Below are positions 17,855 through 26,611 of a stretch of 44,905 bases of DNA, piece after piece. The stretch is from positions 1 through 44,905 of the forward strand of contig NZ_FOHV01000023.1 of NCBI RefSeq assembly GCF_900111395.1. Reading direction: 5' to 3'. The stretch comes from Thorsellia anophelis DSM 18579. Lineage in GTDB: Bacteria; Pseudomonadota; Gammaproteobacteria; Enterobacterales; Thorselliaceae. Each line of letters opens with the position of its first letter. Positions within the stretch are counted from its first letter, which is position 1. The notes beneath the pieces were generated by a model, which ran no database searches, was not told the origin of the DNA, and saw nothing but the letters and a program-made list of their open reading frames with translations. The translations under genes were made by a program, and so were the position numbers.

Positions 17855-20326
17855 TTATAAACCAACACCCATTAATAACTCTTCAAGTGGCATTTCTTGA
17901 CCATTAATCATCACGTTACCACCTTTGAAACTAATTTGTGATGTGATTTTATCTGGACTTGGTTGAGTTAAGAAAGTATTAAAAGGTGGTTGACTGATGA
18001 AACCATTTGCCATTTCATTATACATCTCTTTAATTGAGGTTAGTTCAGCGGTGTCAATATTTTCATTCCCAGGTGATTGCATTATCAGCGTTGATCTAGC
18101 AGCTACATCTACTAGGTACGCAATATCAGCATCAAAATTAAAGGTCATATTATCAATAATGGAATAAGCTTTAGTTGTATCATCTGGATCGATGTTCTTT
18201 AATATCTCAGCAGTAATTGGCTTCAATTTAAGATTAAAATCAAGTGATGTCATGCCGGCTTCTGAATTTAACTTAATAGGAGAAATGCCAAATTCAATTC
18301 CTTTAGATAAAATCGTTTCAGCAATCTGAAGACCATTATCACTAAACTTAAGTGCTAATTCTTGCCCTAGATTTGCACCATTTCCCATGTAAAAGCTATC
18401 AGTAGATTCAGACGGTTTTTCATAAGCTTCTTTGTAAGCAGCAAATGCATCTTTAAAATTAGTTAAAACTAAGTCAATGCCCGCTTTATCAATATTAGTA
18501 AGATGGGCTTGGATATCTAATCCTCCTAAGTCTAAACCTCTAAATTTAGCATTTTCAATTTTGTAAGATTCAAAATAACCCAAAGTATTATCTGAAGGGG
18601 TTAGATTTGACCCAAAATTAAGGTTAGTTAAATTTATTGTGGGGGTAAATGAGCTAGCAACGGATAGGTTCCCTATTTTGTATTCTGAAGAGTAAGGATA
18701 AATATTCGAAAGAGGGACTGAATACTGTATACCTGTATCTTTTAACGTAAATGATATGTTTGAATCTTCTTCCGCTAGATCATCGTATTTATGATGAGCG
18801 ATATTTAGACTCATAACGTTCACACCAAAATTAAGTGGTTTATCCGCTTCGTTTGATTCACGGTTAATGATTATTTTAGATGTGCCCACCTTAAGATTGA
18901 AGTCATCTCTGTCAATTGGGGTTTTACCTACTTCAAATACTGCTTTTGTAGAAGAGTTAATATCAAACGGGTCCAGAGTCATATCCATTGTGCCGGTAAT
19001 AGAACGGTAAAAATCAAGTAGTTCTAATAAGTAACCAGGGCTGTTAGAATTGCCAAGTAGTCCATAAATATCTCCTGTAACAACGAATTCACGCGCTCTG
19101 TTTAAATCTTTTTTTAATAATTGCTCATATTTAAGATAAAAATCAGTTGATACATCTTTGCCTATTGCTTTCAAAGTTATATTTGATGAGGAGAATGTTT
19201 TGATTTCATAAGAATCATCAAACCAATTTGTATCATACGAAGTGTTTGTAATTGGTAATAATACTATGTTTTGATTCTCATTAGCGGTTAGGCCACTAGA
19301 ATTTATTGAACGGTTTGTATCTACTTGGAGTCCTTCAAAACTTATACTATTTGTAAGGTTTGGGTTTGCAGCAGTTTCAATCTTGATAGGACGAACTACA
19401 AAGTTAGATTGCCCAGATAATACATTCCCTCGATTTAAAACACTCGTAAGATTCATACCATCAATTTGAGCGTTGATTAAATTAGATTGAGGTGAGACAA
19501 CACTGATTTTGCCAATATCAAAATTTAAATCAAGTGTAGACATATCTCTTGGTGCAGTTAAGTCAATTGTGATTTTACCAACATTGATATCAATGAGGGT
19601 TTCTTTAGGTGATGCAGCTTCATTTGATTCTTCTAAATAGTCATCTTCGGCTGGGGTAGGGATTGCTTGGGATAATGAAAGCTCATCTGAAGTGAATTGT
19701 AAGTGAAATTCACGGGCAAAACTAACAAAAGTATTTCCAGATAGGTAGTTATGGTTTTTAAGTATGTCTTTGTTAGTATCCGATATTTCATGTATTAATT
19801 TTTCAGTAATAGCTGGGCTTAAATCTGTAAAACCTGTCGACGAACTTACCGACATCAAACCAGGTTTGAAATTAAACGAAGAAATATTAGGGATAGGTCC
19901 ATGCTTAGCAATATTGTTAATAGCCATTACATCAATAACATCAGGCATTTTCTCTATTGCCGTTTTCGCTTCTGCAATCTCTACATCAGAATAAATAGGA
20001 TAGTCTGATTTAACGTTTTCTTCCATTTTTGTTAAGTTATGCTGAGCCTGAAGTTTTTCGATATTTTCAATGCCAACATTTAATTTAAATTCTGTTGTAA
20101 AAAAAGAACTTTTAACTTCACCTAAGGTGATAATCGGTTTGATAACAAGATATTTATTTTCTTGCATTTTAGAATTGGTTTGCTCAACAAAACGACCAAG
20201 GCGGGCATCCATTTCTTTGCTAATGTGCCAGGTTGTTCCTAAATAGGCGCCAGAGCCTACAACAGCAATAATACCTAAAGCAACGAGAGATTTTTTCATT
20301 TTATTTGATGGGGCAGGCTGAGTCAT
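17855..20326 (-). CDS. Large YdgA/DUF945 family protein
   Basis: An 823-residue envelope protein. It has a short N-terminal cytoplasmic tail, one membrane helix (about 13-30, SLVALGIIAVVGSGAYLG), then the family's characteristic 'YLVIKPIITLGEVKSSFFTTEFKLNVGI' (about 59-86) and a long beta-rich, Asn/Ser-rich periplasmic region, ending 'GNVMINGQEMPLEELLMGVG'. E. coli YdgA is about 500 residues, so this copy is over 300 longer, with repeated 'S-x-N-F' and 'FDIGKISVV' type strands in the middle. The role of DUF945 is unknown. ATG at 20326 follows CAGGAAAAAACA. It is a single gene with its own terminator. Confidence 0.75.
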   Translation of the reverse strand: MTQPAPSNKMKKSLVALGIIAVVGSGAYLGTTWHISKEMDARLGRFVEQTNSKMQENKYLVIKPIITLGEVKSSFFTTEFKLNVGIENIEKLQAQHNLTKMEENVKSDYPIYSDVEIAEAKTAIEKMPDVIDVMAINNIAKHGPIPNISSFNFKPGLMSVSSSTGFTDLSPAITEKLIHEISDTNKDILKNHNYLSGNTFVSFAREFHLQFTSDELSLSQAIPTPAEDDYLEESNEAASPKETLIDINVGKITIDLTAPRDMSTLDLNFDIGKISVVSPQSNLINAQIDGMNLTSVLNRGNVLSGQSNFVVRPIKIETAANPNLTNSISFEGLQVDTNRSINSSGLTANENQNIVLLPITNTSYDTNWFDDSYEIKTFSSSNITLKAIGKDVSTDFYLKYEQLLKKDLNRAREFVVTGDIYGLLGNSNSPGYLLELLDFYRSITGTMDMTLDPFDINSSTKAVFEVGKTPIDRDDFNLKVGTSKIIINRESNEADKPLNFGVNVMSLNIAHHKYDDLAEEDSNISFTLKDTGIQYSVPLSNIYPYSSEYKIGNLSVASSFTPTINLTNLNFGSNLTPSDNTLGYFESYKIENAKFRGLDLGGLDIQAHLTNIDKAGIDLVLTNFKDAFAAYKEAYEKPSESTDSFYMGNGANLGQELALKFSDNGLQIAETILSKGIEFGISPIKLNSEAGMTSLDFNLKLKPITAEILKNIDPDDTTKAYSIIDNMTFNFDADIAYLVDVAARSTLIMQSPGNENIDTAELTSIKEMYNEMANGFISQPPFNTFLTQPSPDKITSQISFKGGNVMINGQEMPLEELLMGVGL

Positions 20327-21091
20327 TGTTTTTTCCTGTAATAAAGTACTAAGGTAGCGTTAATAAATAGTATTCTACAAACGTTTCGAGAGCGCTTTAA
20401 GAATCTGCTTGTGCAACACAATTATTTTAGTGTGAAATTCCTTTTAGTAAAATATCCAAATAATTTATGTATATTTCTAGCAGGTAAAGATAATCTGCAT
20501 AAGAATATTTAAATACATTTTTTGAATTATGAGAGATTTTTTATTTTGATTTCAACTAATACTTACTCTCTTTTTAGATGATAATGTAACGTTTAGTTCA
20601 ACGTGATATCATGATATTAGATGGTTTGAGTAATAAACTCCTTACTAAGGTCTATGATACTTTAAAATTGATTATTTATAAAGCATAAAAGATGTCCCAA
20701 GTTAATGACTAATTAATGGCAAGACAAGATTTGTGAGCATTTTTCAGTATCCTTGAAGCATCAATCGATACTTCTGATATTGATGTCTTTTTTATATTTA
20801 CGATGTATTTATTTGTTGTAAGAAATTTTCTATATCATTTTGTTATTTGAAAGGCGTATACAAGTCAGGTAAAAAAGGTTTAAAAATAATATTTAAGCAC
20901 TAGCAACTGCAACTATTTGTGATTAAAATTACCAATACAAGTAATATATAGGCATAACTTAAGCTAGTTGGTATATTAAATCTTTCTTCAGATTGGAAAA
21001 TTTATTTACCAATATATAGTAATAGCTTATCTACTGATCTTAATTTAATTTTAAAAGACTCTCTAAACTGACTACTGGAAACGAATATACT
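20327..21091. other. 765-bp gene-free region
   Basis: Very AT-rich, stops in all frames, no recognisable RNA gene. It must contain the promoters of the DUF945 gene (left) and yqhA (right). A stop-interrupted frame around 20717-20850 reads like a short hydrophobic peptide (FFSILEASIDTSDID...) but I do not recognise it. Confidence 0.5.
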
Positions 21092-21661
21092 ATGCAACAC
21101 TCTTCCAAATCTCTTAATTTTATACCACGTTTGATTTTTGCAACTCGCTGGTTACAATTACCGCTTTATCTTGGCTTAATAGTTGCACAAGTTGTGTATG
21201 TGATATTGTTTGGTAAAGAGTTATGGCATTTAATTTTACACATTAATGATCTAAAAGAAGCTGATGTAATGTTGATGGTTCTTGGGTTAATTGATGTAGT
21301 GATGATCTCCAATTTACTCGTTATGGTGATTGTAGGTGGGTATGAGACATTTGTTTCTAGATTAGGTTTAGATAACCATCCTGACCAACCTGAATGGTTA
21401 AGTCACGTTAATGCTAGCGTGTTAAAAGTAAAATTAGCGATGGCTATTATTGGTATTTCATCGATACATTTACTTAAAACATTTATTTCAGCCTCCCAAA
21501 TTGACAGACTGCCTGCTTGTACTACTGAAGTGACGGTTTCTTGTACCTTAAACACTTCTGAAGGGATTATGTGGCAAGTTATTATTCACACTCTATTTGT
21601 TTTGTCTGCGATAGGAATAGCATGGACGGATAAGTTAATGTCTCATGCTTACCATAAATAA
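21092..21661 (+). CDS. yqhA: UPF0114 inner membrane protein YqhA
   Basis: A 189-residue protein with about four membrane helices (about 21-42, 60-85, 112-130, 160-180). The TIGR00645/UPF0114 pattern is clear: 'IFATRWLQLPLYLGLIVAQ', 'LIDVVMISNLLVMVIVGGYETFVSRL' and 'VKLAMAIIGISSIHLLKTFI', all close to E. coli YqhA. The function is unknown. It is a single gene between two gene-free stretches. Confidence 0.9.
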   Translation: MQHSSKSLNFIPRLIFATRWLQLPLYLGLIVAQVVYVILFGKELWHLILHINDLKEADVMLMVLGLIDVVMISNLLVMVIVGGYETFVSRLGLDNHPDQPEWLSHVNASVLKVKLAMAIIGISSIHLLKTFISASQIDRLPACTTEVTVSCTLNTSEGIMWQVIIHTLFVLSAIGIAWTDKLMSHAYHK

Positions 21662-21923
21662 TTGTGTAATTTATTTTCGTCATATTTTGAGCTGAGGCAT
21701 GAACTTCAGATAAGTTGGTAAAATACAGCAATGATGCTTGCACTAAAAGTCTACACGTTCGATAATAGCCTATATTAAATGACTACTTGACTAATCGTAA
21801 GTGGTCTATTTGTGTTTATGCAATAAATTATATTTCTAAGAACAGTATAGACCAAGCGGTATTTTATCGTCTTAGCATAATTATTGTTCTTATTTCATCA
21901 CCAGAAACCTAATTGAGAATACC

Positions 21924-23312
21924 ATGAATTTTAAACCAGAACTTTTATCACCAGCAGGCAGTCTTAAAAATATGCGTTACGCTTTTGCATACGGAGCTGA
22001 TGCAGTCTATGCAGGCCAGCCAAGGTACAGCTTACGTGTACGCAACAACGAATTTAATCATGAAAATTTGGCGATAGGTATTAATGAAGCCCATCAACAA
22101 GGTAAAAAATTTTACGTTGTATGTAATATCCAACCTCATAATGCAAAATTAAAGACATTTATTAAAGATTTAGCTCCGATTATTGAGATGAATCCAGATG
22201 CATTAATTATGTCTGATCCAGGATTAATCATGATGGTAAGGGAAAATTTTCCTGTTATGACTATCCATCTATCGGTTCAAGCAAATGCAGTTAATTGGGC
22301 ATCCGTTAAATTTTGGGCGCAGCAAGGTATTAGCCGAGTCATCCTTTCTAGAGAATTATCTTTAGAGGAAATCGAGGAAATCCGGGAAAATTGCCCTGAA
22401 ATGGAATTAGAAATATTTGTCCATGGTGCTCTTTGTATGGCTTATTCTGGTCGCTGCTTATTATCTGGTTATATGAATAAACGAGATCCAAATCAAGGCA
22501 CGTGTACTAATGCTTGTCGCTGGGAATATAATGTTGAAACTGCTAAAGAAGACACTTCAACAGGGCAAATTGTTGAAAAATTCACGCCGCAAAAAATTGA
22601 TGTTGTTGAAGTAGGCACAGAACCTACACTTGGAGTAGGCCAGCCTACAAATGAAGTTGTTTTACTGAGCGAAGCTGGGAAACCTGATGAAAAAATGGCT
22701 GCATTTGAAGATGAACATGGTACTTATATCATGAATTCTAAAGATCTACGTGCTGTTCAACATGTTGAGCGATTAGCTAAAATGGGCATCCATTCTTTAA
22801 AAATTGAAGGTCGCACCAAATCTTTCTACTATTGTGCTAGAACTGCTCAAGTTTACAGAAAAGCGATAGACGATGCGGTCGCTGGGCGTCCGTTTGATGA
22901 AAGTTTAATGGGAACCCTTGAAAACTTAGCTCATCGTGGCTATACAGAGGGATTTTTACGTCGTCATACACATGATAGTTATCAAACCTATGAGTATGGG
23001 TATTCACTTTCTGAGCAGCAACAATTTGTGGGTGAATTTACAGGTGTTCGGTTAGGTACATTTGCTGAAGTGGAAGTTAAAAATAAATTTGAGGTAGGGG
23101 ATAACCTTGAATTGATGACACCTCAAGGCAATATCACCTTTGATTTGAGTGAAATGCAAAATAAAAAAGGTGAATCCATTACTGATGCAAAAGGACAAAG
23201 TCATATTGTGTATATTCCGATCCCAGAAGATATAGAGCTCGAATATGCTTTATTAATGCGTAATTTCAAGCCAGGACAAGATACCCGTAACCCTATGGCT
23301 AAAGTTGTATAA
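21924..23312 (+). CDS. trhP: tRNA 5-hydroxyuridine34 synthesis protein TrhP (U32 peptidase family)
   Basis: U32-family protein formerly called YegQ; with prephenate and an Fe-S cluster it makes 5-hydroxyuridine at tRNA position 34, needed for wobble reading. Marks: N-terminal 'LLSPAGSLKNMRYAFAYGADAVYAG' (about 6-30), 'LSVQANAVNWASVKFW', the U32 signature 'ELEIFVHGALCMAYSGRCLLS' (about 167-187) and cysteines in GTCTNACRWEY (about 197-207) suited to an Fe-S site. 462 aa against 453 in E. coli. The next gene, two bases away, is the YfhL ferredoxin, so the pair is almost certainly one operon. Confidence 0.93.
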   Translation: MNFKPELLSPAGSLKNMRYAFAYGADAVYAGQPRYSLRVRNNEFNHENLAIGINEAHQQGKKFYVVCNIQPHNAKLKTFIKDLAPIIEMNPDALIMSDPGLIMMVRENFPVMTIHLSVQANAVNWASVKFWAQQGISRVILSRELSLEEIEEIRENCPEMELEIFVHGALCMAYSGRCLLSGYMNKRDPNQGTCTNACRWEYNVETAKEDTSTGQIVEKFTPQKIDVVEVGTEPTLGVGQPTNEVVLLSEAGKPDEKMAAFEDEHGTYIMNSKDLRAVQHVERLAKMGIHSLKIEGRTKSFYYCARTAQVYRKAIDDAVAGRPFDESLMGTLENLAHRGYTEGFLRRHTHDSYQTYEYGYSLSEQQQFVGEFTGVRLGTFAEVEVKNKFEVGDNLELMTPQGNITFDLSEMQNKKGESITDAKGQSHIVYIPIPEDIELEYALLMRNFKPGQDTRNPMAKVV

Positions 23313-23314
23313 TT

Positions 23315-23569
23315 ATGTCGTTACTTATTACTCATAAATGTACTAATTGTGATATGTGTGAGCCTGAGTGCCCTAATAATGCGATTAGCTTAGGTGAGGA
23401 AATCTATGAGATTGATCCAAATCTTTGTACAGAATGTAAAGGGCATTATGATACACCAACCTGTCAGTCAGTCTGTCCAATTCATAACTGTATCATTGTA
23501 GATCCTAATAATATCGAAACAGAAGAAGAGTTGTTGGAAAAATTTGTTATTATTCAAGGTTTAGCATAG
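23315..23569 (+). CDS. yfhL: YfhL family 4Fe-4S ferredoxin
   Basis: An 84-residue ferredoxin with two cluster motifs: C-x2-C-x2-C-x3-C-P (CTNCDMCEPECP, about 9-20) and a second, irregular CTECKGHYDTPTCQSVCP (about 38-55) with the longer spacing typical of the YfhL/Alvin type. It ends in an acidic tail. It begins only two bases after the trhP stop, so it is translationally linked to trhP. The context suggests it supplies electrons or helps the Fe-S chemistry of TrhP; this is an inference. Confidence 0.93.
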   Translation: MSLLITHKCTNCDMCEPECPNNAISLGEEIYEIDPNLCTECKGHYDTPTCQSVCPIHNCIIVDPNNIETEEELLEKFVIIQGLA

Positions 23570-23579
23570 GTTTAGTCCT

Positions 23580-23609
23580 ACTAAGAGATAAAATATCTTA
23601 TCTCTTAGT
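23580..23609 (+). terminator. Hairpin after trhP-yfhL
   Basis: ACTAAGAGATAA (23580-23591) and TTATCTCTTAGT (23598-23609) form a perfect 12-bp stem with a 6-base loop, 11 bases after the yfhL stop. The downstream sequence TACTTAATTTC is only mildly U-rich. Confidence 0.65.
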
Positions 23610-23706
23610 TACTTAATTTCTATGTTTAATTGGCAAAATATTAAATCAACAATTTGATACTTTTTTAAAGGCAAAATTACCAAAGCCGATAATAGCTCAC
23701 CTAGTC

Positions 23707-24465
23707 TTAAAAATCATAGTTTCTGATGTCATCTATGACAGTTTTGCCAAAGCTATCGCTATGTAAATAATGCATAATTTTTTGTGCAGTTTCATTAGGT
23801 GATGCCAAACTCCCTGTTTCGTGTAATTCAGTGAAGCGGTTTAGAGTTGGGAATTGAGAAATATCTTTACTCCTAATCGTCGATTGCATCTGTGTATCAA
23901 TCACGCCAGGTGCTAAAGATGAGACTAAAACATCATTTGACTCTAATGCAATCACTTCGCTAAACCTATCTAAGGCAGCTTTAGTTGCACAGTACACTCC
24001 CCAGCCAGCAACTGGGCCTCTGCCCGCACCGGATGAGATATTAATAATCTTTTTGCAGCTTCGATTGTCTTTTAATGTTGAAATAAATAATTGGCTTAAT
24101 CTCATTGGTGCTGTGACATTTAATTGTATAGCAGTAGTGATTTGATTGTGATCGATATCAAGATTAAATAAACCAATCGGATCAACCGTACCGGCATTAT
24201 TGATTAGAGTATAGTTATCATATTGTTTGGATAAAGCTTTGGTAAGCTTTGGCAAAAGCGCATCAATTGCAGTGCTGTCTGATAGATCAGCAATAATGTG
24301 TTCTACAGGTAAGCCATTGTGGTAAAGTGATGTGAGCTCATTGTTATCCGTTCTTGCTATGGTAATGAGATCATAACCGTTTTTAACCGCAATTTTAGCA
24401 ATATCTAATCCAAGCCCCTTTGAGGCGCCTGTGATTATCATAAGTGATGATTGTGTTGCAGACAT
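23707..24465 (-). CDS. Short-chain dehydrogenase/reductase, benzil/sepiapterin reductase-like
   Basis: A 252-residue NAD(P)-dependent oxidoreductase. It has TGASKGLG (about 12-19), LINNAGTVDPIG (about 86-97), NISSGAGRGPVAGWGVYCATKAAL with catalytic Ser, Tyr and Lys (about 146-169) and 'SLAPGVIDTQMQ' (about 182-193). These last motifs resemble YueD-type benzil reductases and sepiapterin reductase-like SDRs; the true substrate is unknown. The frame opens at 24546, but I choose ATG at 24465 because GGAG lies 9 bases before it and the protein then begins just before the first strand of the fold. It is convergent with yfhL and divergent from the tnpB relic. Confidence 0.85.
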   Translation of the reverse strand: MSATQSSLMIITGASKGLGLDIAKIAVKNGYDLITIARTDNNELTSLYHNGLPVEHIIADLSDSTAIDALLPKLTKALSKQYDNYTLINNAGTVDPIGLFNLDIDHNQITTAIQLNVTAPMRLSQLFISTLKDNRSCKKIINISSGAGRGPVAGWGVYCATKAALDRFSEVIALESNDVLVSSLAPGVIDTQMQSTIRSKDISQFPTLNRFTELHETGSLASPNETAQKIMHYLHSDSFGKTVIDDIRNYDF

Positions 24466-24653
24466 AATAAATGACTCCATAGTAGGGGGCAGAAAAAAGT
24501 TCTTACTACATGATTCTAGACTGAAATGTGGCGAACTACAAATCATTAGTTTTATCGTCTAAGTTAGAAACTCATGAAATGTTAAATGATTTATCGTTAA
24601 TATTAAGTAATTTCGCCTTAAACTCTGATCGAGGAGGGCAGGAAGATAAGTGT

Positions 24654-25095
24654 AGAATACAATTCAGTAAAAATTGGTTTAAAGCTAAGAGAAAAGTAGA
24701 CAAGTTAGATGCCAAAATAACAAATATCTGGCGTAATCATCTTCATCAAACCGCCAATAAGATTATACAAAACCATGAGATAGTCTGTATTGAAGATAAC
24801 AAACATGTCTAAATCAGCAAACGGCAACTTGCCTATAAGTTAGCCTGGCAAGGTGGATATTTAATCGCTGTATCACTTAAAAATACTAATAGAACATGTT
24901 CTTGCTGCTCTCATATTTCTAGAAAATCACTTAACATAAGTGCATTTCAAATGCGTTGAATGTTGATTTGAAGAAAATGCGCATGTTGCTTGTTCGATCA
25001 ATGTCTTAAAGGCAGGAGTTAGGAATAAGAACCCACCGAAGCGAGTTAGTAATAAATTAGCCGCAGTAAGGATCCCCTTCATTTAGAGAAGGGAA
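24654..25095 (+). pseudogene. Decayed IS200/IS605-type tnpB with right-end hairpin
   Basis: Translated remains of the C-terminal half of TnpB: 'FSKNWFKAKRKVDKLDAKITNIWRNHLHQ...VCIEDNKHV' (24654-24809), an in-frame TAA (24810-24812), then in the same frame 'ISKRQLAYKLAWQGGYLIAVSLKNTNRTCSCCSHIS'. After a frameshift near 24950 the second zinc knuckle appears as CVEC followed by TGA in place of the usual Gly codon, then FEENAHVACSINVLKAG. The linker after IEDNK is deleted and the usual Asp of the third RuvC motif (NAD-) is not seen. The RuvC-I half is missing. A hairpin (25075-25093) and AATATGTCAA mark the right end, typical of these elements. Confidence 0.8.
25075..25093 (+). repeat. IS200/IS605 right-end hairpin
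   Basis: CCCTTC (25075-25080), loop ATTTAGA, GAAGGG (25088-25093), followed by AATATGTCAA. Subterminal hairpins of this kind at the 3' side of tnpB are recognised by TnpA, and the same strand encodes the end of the guide (omega) RNA in intact elements. Confidence 0.65.
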
Positions 25096-25151
25096 TATGT
25101 CAATCATGGTTGAAACTGTATAAAATCCTTAAAGTAAAGAATGGCATTAAA

Positions 25152-25847
25152 TCAGTTGCTTGGTAGGTTAAAAATTAAAATTTCGCTCTCAACCAAAAAT
25201 TCTATCGTTAATAGATATTCTTTATCGACGAGAAGGGCATCACCTGCCTGTGCTTCAATTGTATTTCCACGTATTTTACCACTCACAACTTGTATATAAA
25301 GCGCTCTGTTATCTGTAATTTCGATCGTTTCTTTTGTATTAGCGACTTCAATTTGGCGAGTTAAGGTCATATCTTGATTAATTATAAATGCATTTTCAGT
25401 AGGTGTAGGAGCTAGTATAAGTTGCTTACCAATAGACTTTGGTAGAAAACGCTCATCATACCTTGGCGTAATATTCATTTGATTAGGCATGACCCAAATT
25501 TGGTACATGTGTAATGGGTCTGTCTTACTTGCGTTAAATTCACTGTGATATATACCTGTACCTGCACTCATTATCTGAAATTCACCTGCACTTAAAGTTC
25601 TCTGGTTGCCCATAGAATCTTCATGAGTAATTGAGCCTGATAATATATAGGTCAGAATTTCCATATTTTTATGCGGATGCATGCCAAATCCGCTATCTGG
25701 GGCAATAAAATCCTCATTGATCACTCGCAACGCCGAAAAATTCATATGTCTGCTGTCATAGTAATCTGCAAATGAAAAGGAAAAATAAGATTGCAGCCAC
25801 CCTAAATCACTTTTTCCTCTGTCTTGACTCCTACGTATAGAAATCAT
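25152..25847 (-). CDS. yhhW: Pirin family protein YhhW (quercetinase-like bicupin)
   Basis: A cytoplasmic pirin; E. coli YhhW opens the flavonol quercetin in vitro, but the natural role is unsettled. The protein is 231 aa, the E. coli length. The metal ligands His57, His59 (HPHK), His101 and Glu103 (YHSEFN) fall at exactly the E. coli numbers. Shared blocks: 'FSFADYYD', 'FSALRVINEDFI', 'NMEILTYILSGSITHEDSMGN', 'AGEFQIMSAGTGI', 'YQIWVMPN'. It is divergent from a PfpI-family gene across a 764-base gap and follows the tnpB relic. Confidence 0.9.
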   Translation of the reverse strand: MISIRRSQDRGKSDLGWLQSYFSFSFADYYDSRHMNFSALRVINEDFIAPDSGFGMHPHKNMEILTYILSGSITHEDSMGNQRTLSAGEFQIMSAGTGIYHSEFNASKTDPLHMYQIWVMPNQMNITPRYDERFLPKSIGKQLILAPTPTENAFIINQDMTLTRQIEVANTKETIEITDNRALYIQVVSGKIRGNTIEAQAGDALLVDKEYLLTIEFLVESEILIFNLPSN

Positions 25848-26611
25848 ACTTCACTCCTCGATATTTATATTAGTTTACCTAAATCATTTTAGATTAACTT
25901 TAACTCAAATGGTTAAAAGTTGTTAGTTGAAAATCTCTAACAAAACCGTTAAATAATTTGTATAAGTCAAACTGTATGATTTAAATTTCAATCATTAAGA
26001 TTTAACTTTGCTGAGGTGTCAAATGATTAACTCAAGTTATATTTTCACGTAGAGTAGATAGGATGAACTTTTTTATATTCGTTTAATTTAAATCGAATGC
26101 TTGTAAGATTTAAGGTGTTATACTCAAATCACTAACAAGGTTAGATTTAGAGCTTTCCAGCACTTTGATTATCAAAAGAAAAGGAGCAGCGTTTTGCTTT
26201 TTAGAGTCAAATTTTATCCATTACTGAAAAAGCGAGTTTAATTAATAGTGTATTTGAAGTTATGTTAGCTTCAGGCATTCTAGACCTATCAAAATCACTT
26301 ATACTTAATTTAACTGATAAGGGAGCGTATATTATTATGGTCATTATGATGATTGGTCTAGTTAGGTCTTTGGCATTTACTTATTTTTTTCAATGCCCAA
26401 ACAGCCAAAATTAAGCTTTTTCCAAGCAAAACTACCAATTGGTTAAATATATTATTCGAAAATTGAATATCCATTATGAAAAAAAATTATTTTCAGAATA
26501 ATTAAAAGTTCGGTATTATCTCTATAGAATTTCTTAAGGGGAATTTGAATGTACATTCGAATAACACAACACTAATACAAACTCACTCAATTACTATAAT
26601 GAGGCCAAAAG
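25848..26611. other. 764-bp divergent gap with possible gene remnant
   Basis: It must hold the promoters of yhhW and of the PfpI-family gene. A 63-codon open frame without a good start (26223-26414) encodes a hydrophobic stretch (KGAYIIMVIMMIGLVRSLAFTY) that could be the last membrane helix of a lost transporter; I do not recognise the family. A near-palindrome at 26543-26562 lies 49 bases before the next gene. Confidence 0.45.
26543..26562. promoter_or_regulatory. 20-bp near-palindrome upstream of PfpI-family gene
   Basis: ATTTGAATGTACATTCGAAT has dyad symmetry around 26552/26553 with a single mismatched pair. Its position, 49 bases before the ATG, fits an operator overlapping the promoter. 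No regulator gene is next to it. Confidence 0.5.

Noticed and set aside
24528-24653. Start of the open frame upstream of the tnpB remains as an independent small protein
   Set aside because: The frame runs directly into TnpB sequence; the first 42 residues show no family match and no ribosome site.
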